From NCBI RefSeq assembly GCF_015533855.1, contig NZ_AP024154.1:623001-687000 (forward strand): a stretch of DNA of 64,000 bases. Reading direction: 5' to 3'. Origin of the DNA: Echinicola sp. 20G (GTDB lineage: Bacteria > Bacteroidota > Bacteroidia > Cytophagales > Cyclobacteriaceae). The translations under genes and the position numbers were made by a program. Under the pieces are notes generated by a model. The model was not told where the DNA came from, did not search any database, and worked only from the letters and a program-made list of their open reading frames with translations. Positions 62,216 to 64,000 of this stretch are shown here, in pieces (positions within the stretch are counted from its first letter, which is position 1; each line of letters begins with the position of its first letter).

Positions 62216-64000
62216 ATGAGCAAAAGATCAAGAAAACAAATAAAAGGAAAAAAGACGGGAAGTAAGCGGATGAATTCCGCGCAGTTGGCGGAGCGCATCC
62301 TAAACTTTTTGGAAAACCATTATGGAGAAGAGTTCTCCATTAAGCAAATAATTAAGAAGTTACTTATCAGGGATTCCCTCACCAAAGGTGGCGTGGAGCC
62401 TGTATTGAACAAATTGGTAGAGGCTGGATCAGTTTCCAGAAACCCCAGAAACCATTTTTCTTCCACTAAATCACCTGATTTTATCGAAGGGACAGTAGAC
62501 TTTGTCAATCCTAGATTTGCCTTTATCGTCCCGGACAATAAAGCTGAAGGAGAAGAAGACATCCTTGTCAAAGCCAATGACATGAAAAATGCCCTAGACG
62601 ATGATAAAGTCAGGATAATGGTTTACCCCAACAAAAGGCATGGCCAGAAAAGAGAGGGGCGAGTACTGGAAATTGTCAAAAGAGCCCGAGAGGAATTTGT
62701 CGGCAAAGTAGAAATATCTCCTCGCTTTGCTTTTGTGGTGCCTGATTTCAAAAAAATGCACCATGATATCTTCATTAGGAAATCCGATCTTATGGGAGCA
62801 GAGCACCATCAAAAAGTGGTGGTAAAAATCACAGAATGGAGAGAAGAGGATAAAAACCCAACAGGCAAAATCACTCAAGTACTGGGCGAGGCTGGAGAGC
62901 ACGAGGTGGAAATCCATTCCATCATGGCTGAGTTTGGATTGCCATTTGAATACCCAGAAGACATAGTTCAAGAGGCGGAAGAAATCAATGAGGAAATCTC
63001 CAAAAGTGAGATCAAAGCCCGAAAGGATTTCAGGGACATTACCACTTTCACCATTGACCCAGTGGATGCCAAGGACTTTGATGATGCCATCTCCTACCAA
63101 AGGCTTCCCAATGGAAATATTGAATTGGGAGTGCATATTGCAGATGTGACCCATTATGTAAAACCCAAAACCAATCTGGAAAAGGAGGCCTATGACAGGG
63201 CTACTTCTGTTTATTTGGTAGACAGAACCATTCCCATGCTCCCAGAGAGACTAAGCAATGGGCTGTGTTCCCTCAGGCCAAATGAGGATAAATTGACCTT
63301 TTCCTGCGTATTTGAGTTAGATGAAAATGGCGAAATTCAGAAGCAATGGATCGGAAGGACCATCATACATTCAGACCGAAGGTTTGCTTACGAGGAAGCC
63401 CAGGAAAACATTGACAAACAAGAAGGAGATTTCTTCTCTGAACTTACCCTACTGAACAATCTGGCTAAGAAGATACGGAAAAGAAGGTTCCAGCATGGTG
63501 CCATCAATTTCGAAACCACAGAAGTGAAATTTAAGCTGGACGAAAAAGGAACTCCACTTGGTCTGATCGTAAAAGAAAGGAAAGACATCCACAAAATGAT
63601 CGAAGAATACATGCTATTGGCCAATAAGGCCGTGGCAGAATTCATCTACAATAAAAACAAAGGCAAGGATACGTTTGTTTATAGAACGCACGATCATCCG
63701 GACTTGGAACGTCTAGAGACTTTTGCCAATTTCGCAAAAAAATTCGGTCATCAGATTTCGATCAATGAAGACACCAAGATTTCATCTACCTTGAACAAAC
63801 TGATGAATGAAATAGAGGGAAAACCAGAACAAAACCTTTTGGAACAATTGGCGATAAGAAGTATGGCCAAAGCTAAATATAGCACAGAACCAAAAGGGCA
63901 CTTTGGATTGGCTTTCAGTCATTATACCCATTTCACCTCACCAATCAGAAGGTACCCAGACATGATGGTGCACCGCCTTCTGCAACACTATCTTGATGGA
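62216..64000 (+). CDS. rnr: Ribonuclease R (partial, runs off right edge)
   Basis: Rnr degrades structured RNA from the 3' end. The frame runs from the ATG at 62216 to the window edge, 595 codons. It has a basic N terminus, a winged helix (NSAQLAERILNFLENHYGEEF), OB domains (FIEGTVDFVNPRFAFIVP), and the RNB domain beginning near FTIDPVDAKDFDDAISY, with the acidic DFDDAIS site and ADVTHYVKP; VDRTIPMLPERLSNGLCSL follows. The C-terminal S1 domain is beyond the window. Confidence 0.93.
   Translation, partial: MSKRSRKQIKGKKTGSKRMNSAQLAERILNFLENHYGEEFSIKQIIKKLLIRDSLTKGGVEPVLNKLVEAGSVSRNPRNHFSSTKSPDFIEGTVDFVNPRFAFIVPDNKAEGEEDILVKANDMKNALDDDKVRIMVYPNKRHGQKREGRVLEIVKRAREEFVGKVEISPRFAFVVPDFKKMHHDIFIRKSDLMGAEHHQKVVVKITEWREEDKNPTGKITQVLGEAGEHEVEIHSIMAEFGLPFEYPEDIVQEAEEINEEISKSEIKARKDFRDITTFTIDPVDAKDFDDAISYQRLPNGNIELGVHIADVTHYVKPKTNLEKEAYDRATSVYLVDRTIPMLPERLSNGLCSLRPNEDKLTFSCVFELDENGEIQKQWIGRTIIHSDRRFAYEEAQENIDKQEGDFFSELTLLNNLAKKIRKRRFQHGAINFETTEVKFKLDEKGTPLGLIVKERKDIHKMIEEYMLLANKAVAEFIYNKNKGKDTFVYRTHDHPDLERLETFANFAKKFGHQISINEDTKISSTLNKLMNEIEGKPEQNLLEQLAIRSMAKAKYSTEPKGHFGLAFSHYTHFTSPIRRYPDMMVHRLLQHYLDG

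Noticed and set aside
62594..63154. A 186-codon minus-strand frame inside rnr
   Set aside because: Antisense to the RNase R OB and RNB domains; no motif.
1..64000. CRISPR arrays, insertion sequences, prophage or integrases
   Set aside because: No spaced direct repeats, transposase, recombinase or phage structural gene was seen in any frame.

Overview
The window comes from a chromosome of the phylum Bacteroidota, most likely order Cytophagales and probably family Cyclobacteriaceae (inference from gene content, no database search). Supporting signs are promoter -7 boxes of the form TAnnTTTG, an AT-rich non-coding background, families typical of the phylum (DUF6089, DUF4197, DUF4421, a three-gene parvulin operon, a one-chain glycyl-tRNA synthetase, LytTR two-component pairs) and A/U-flanked stem terminators shared by converging genes. 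There is no phage, insertion sequence, CRISPR array or rRNA. Most of the region is an ordinary core chromosome with heavy emphasis on the cell envelope.

Layout. 1-3.4 kb: the N-terminal part of a POTRA outer-membrane protein (runs off the left edge), divergent hemW, a DUF721 protein and a DUF4197 lipoprotein. 3.5-6.4 kb: a partner-switching module (membrane SpoIIE-type phosphatase, STAS protein, anti-sigma-type ATPase). 6.4-10.7 kb: three overlapping SurA/PpiC-type periplasmic chaperone genes. 10.8-16.2 kb: pheS and a 1444-residue membrane-anchored protein built from seven repeats of about 175 residues. 16.3-17.5 kb: a 1.3-kb gene-free stretch holding two independently transcribed tRNA-like RNA genes. 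17.5-24.1 kb: rluD, a PLP-dependent deaminase-family enzyme, a HEAT-like protein, a UPF0316 protein, an MFS transporter, hemH, a DUF4168 protein and thioredoxin. 24.2-31.2 kb: an outer-membrane assembly operon read leftward (CBS protein, nadK, DUF6089, uppS, bamA, two skp/ompH). 31.3-36.7 kb: pabA-like glutaminase, cvpA, yqeY, pdxJ, an alpha/beta hydrolase, a tetrapyrrole-methylase-family methyltransferase and metK. 36.7-44.2 kb: ddl, a DPP-IV peptidase, two small membrane proteins, glyS and an MltF-like transglycosylase. 44.3-53.6 kb: a LytTR regulator and its likely histidine kinase separated by an opposite-strand lipoprotein, then a complete RND efflux operon. 53.9-64 kb: DUF4421 barrel protein, a small membrane protein, a possible small RNA, two glycosyltransferases, an aminotransferase, a YwqK-like protein, yraN, lipB, a conserved small protein, a 3'-5' exonuclease and the start of rnr (runs off the right edge).

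The genes work together mainly in envelope building: BamA, two Skp-like chaperones and three SurA/PpiC chaperones handle outer-membrane proteins; UppS, Ddl and MltF act on peptidoglycan; the giant repeat protein resembles AsmA/TamB-type bridges between membranes. The strongest novelty candidates are the two tRNA-like RNA genes at 16.5-17.3 kb. Each has its own -7 promoter element and terminator, matching acceptor and T arms, and a central part that no ordinary tRNA explains.
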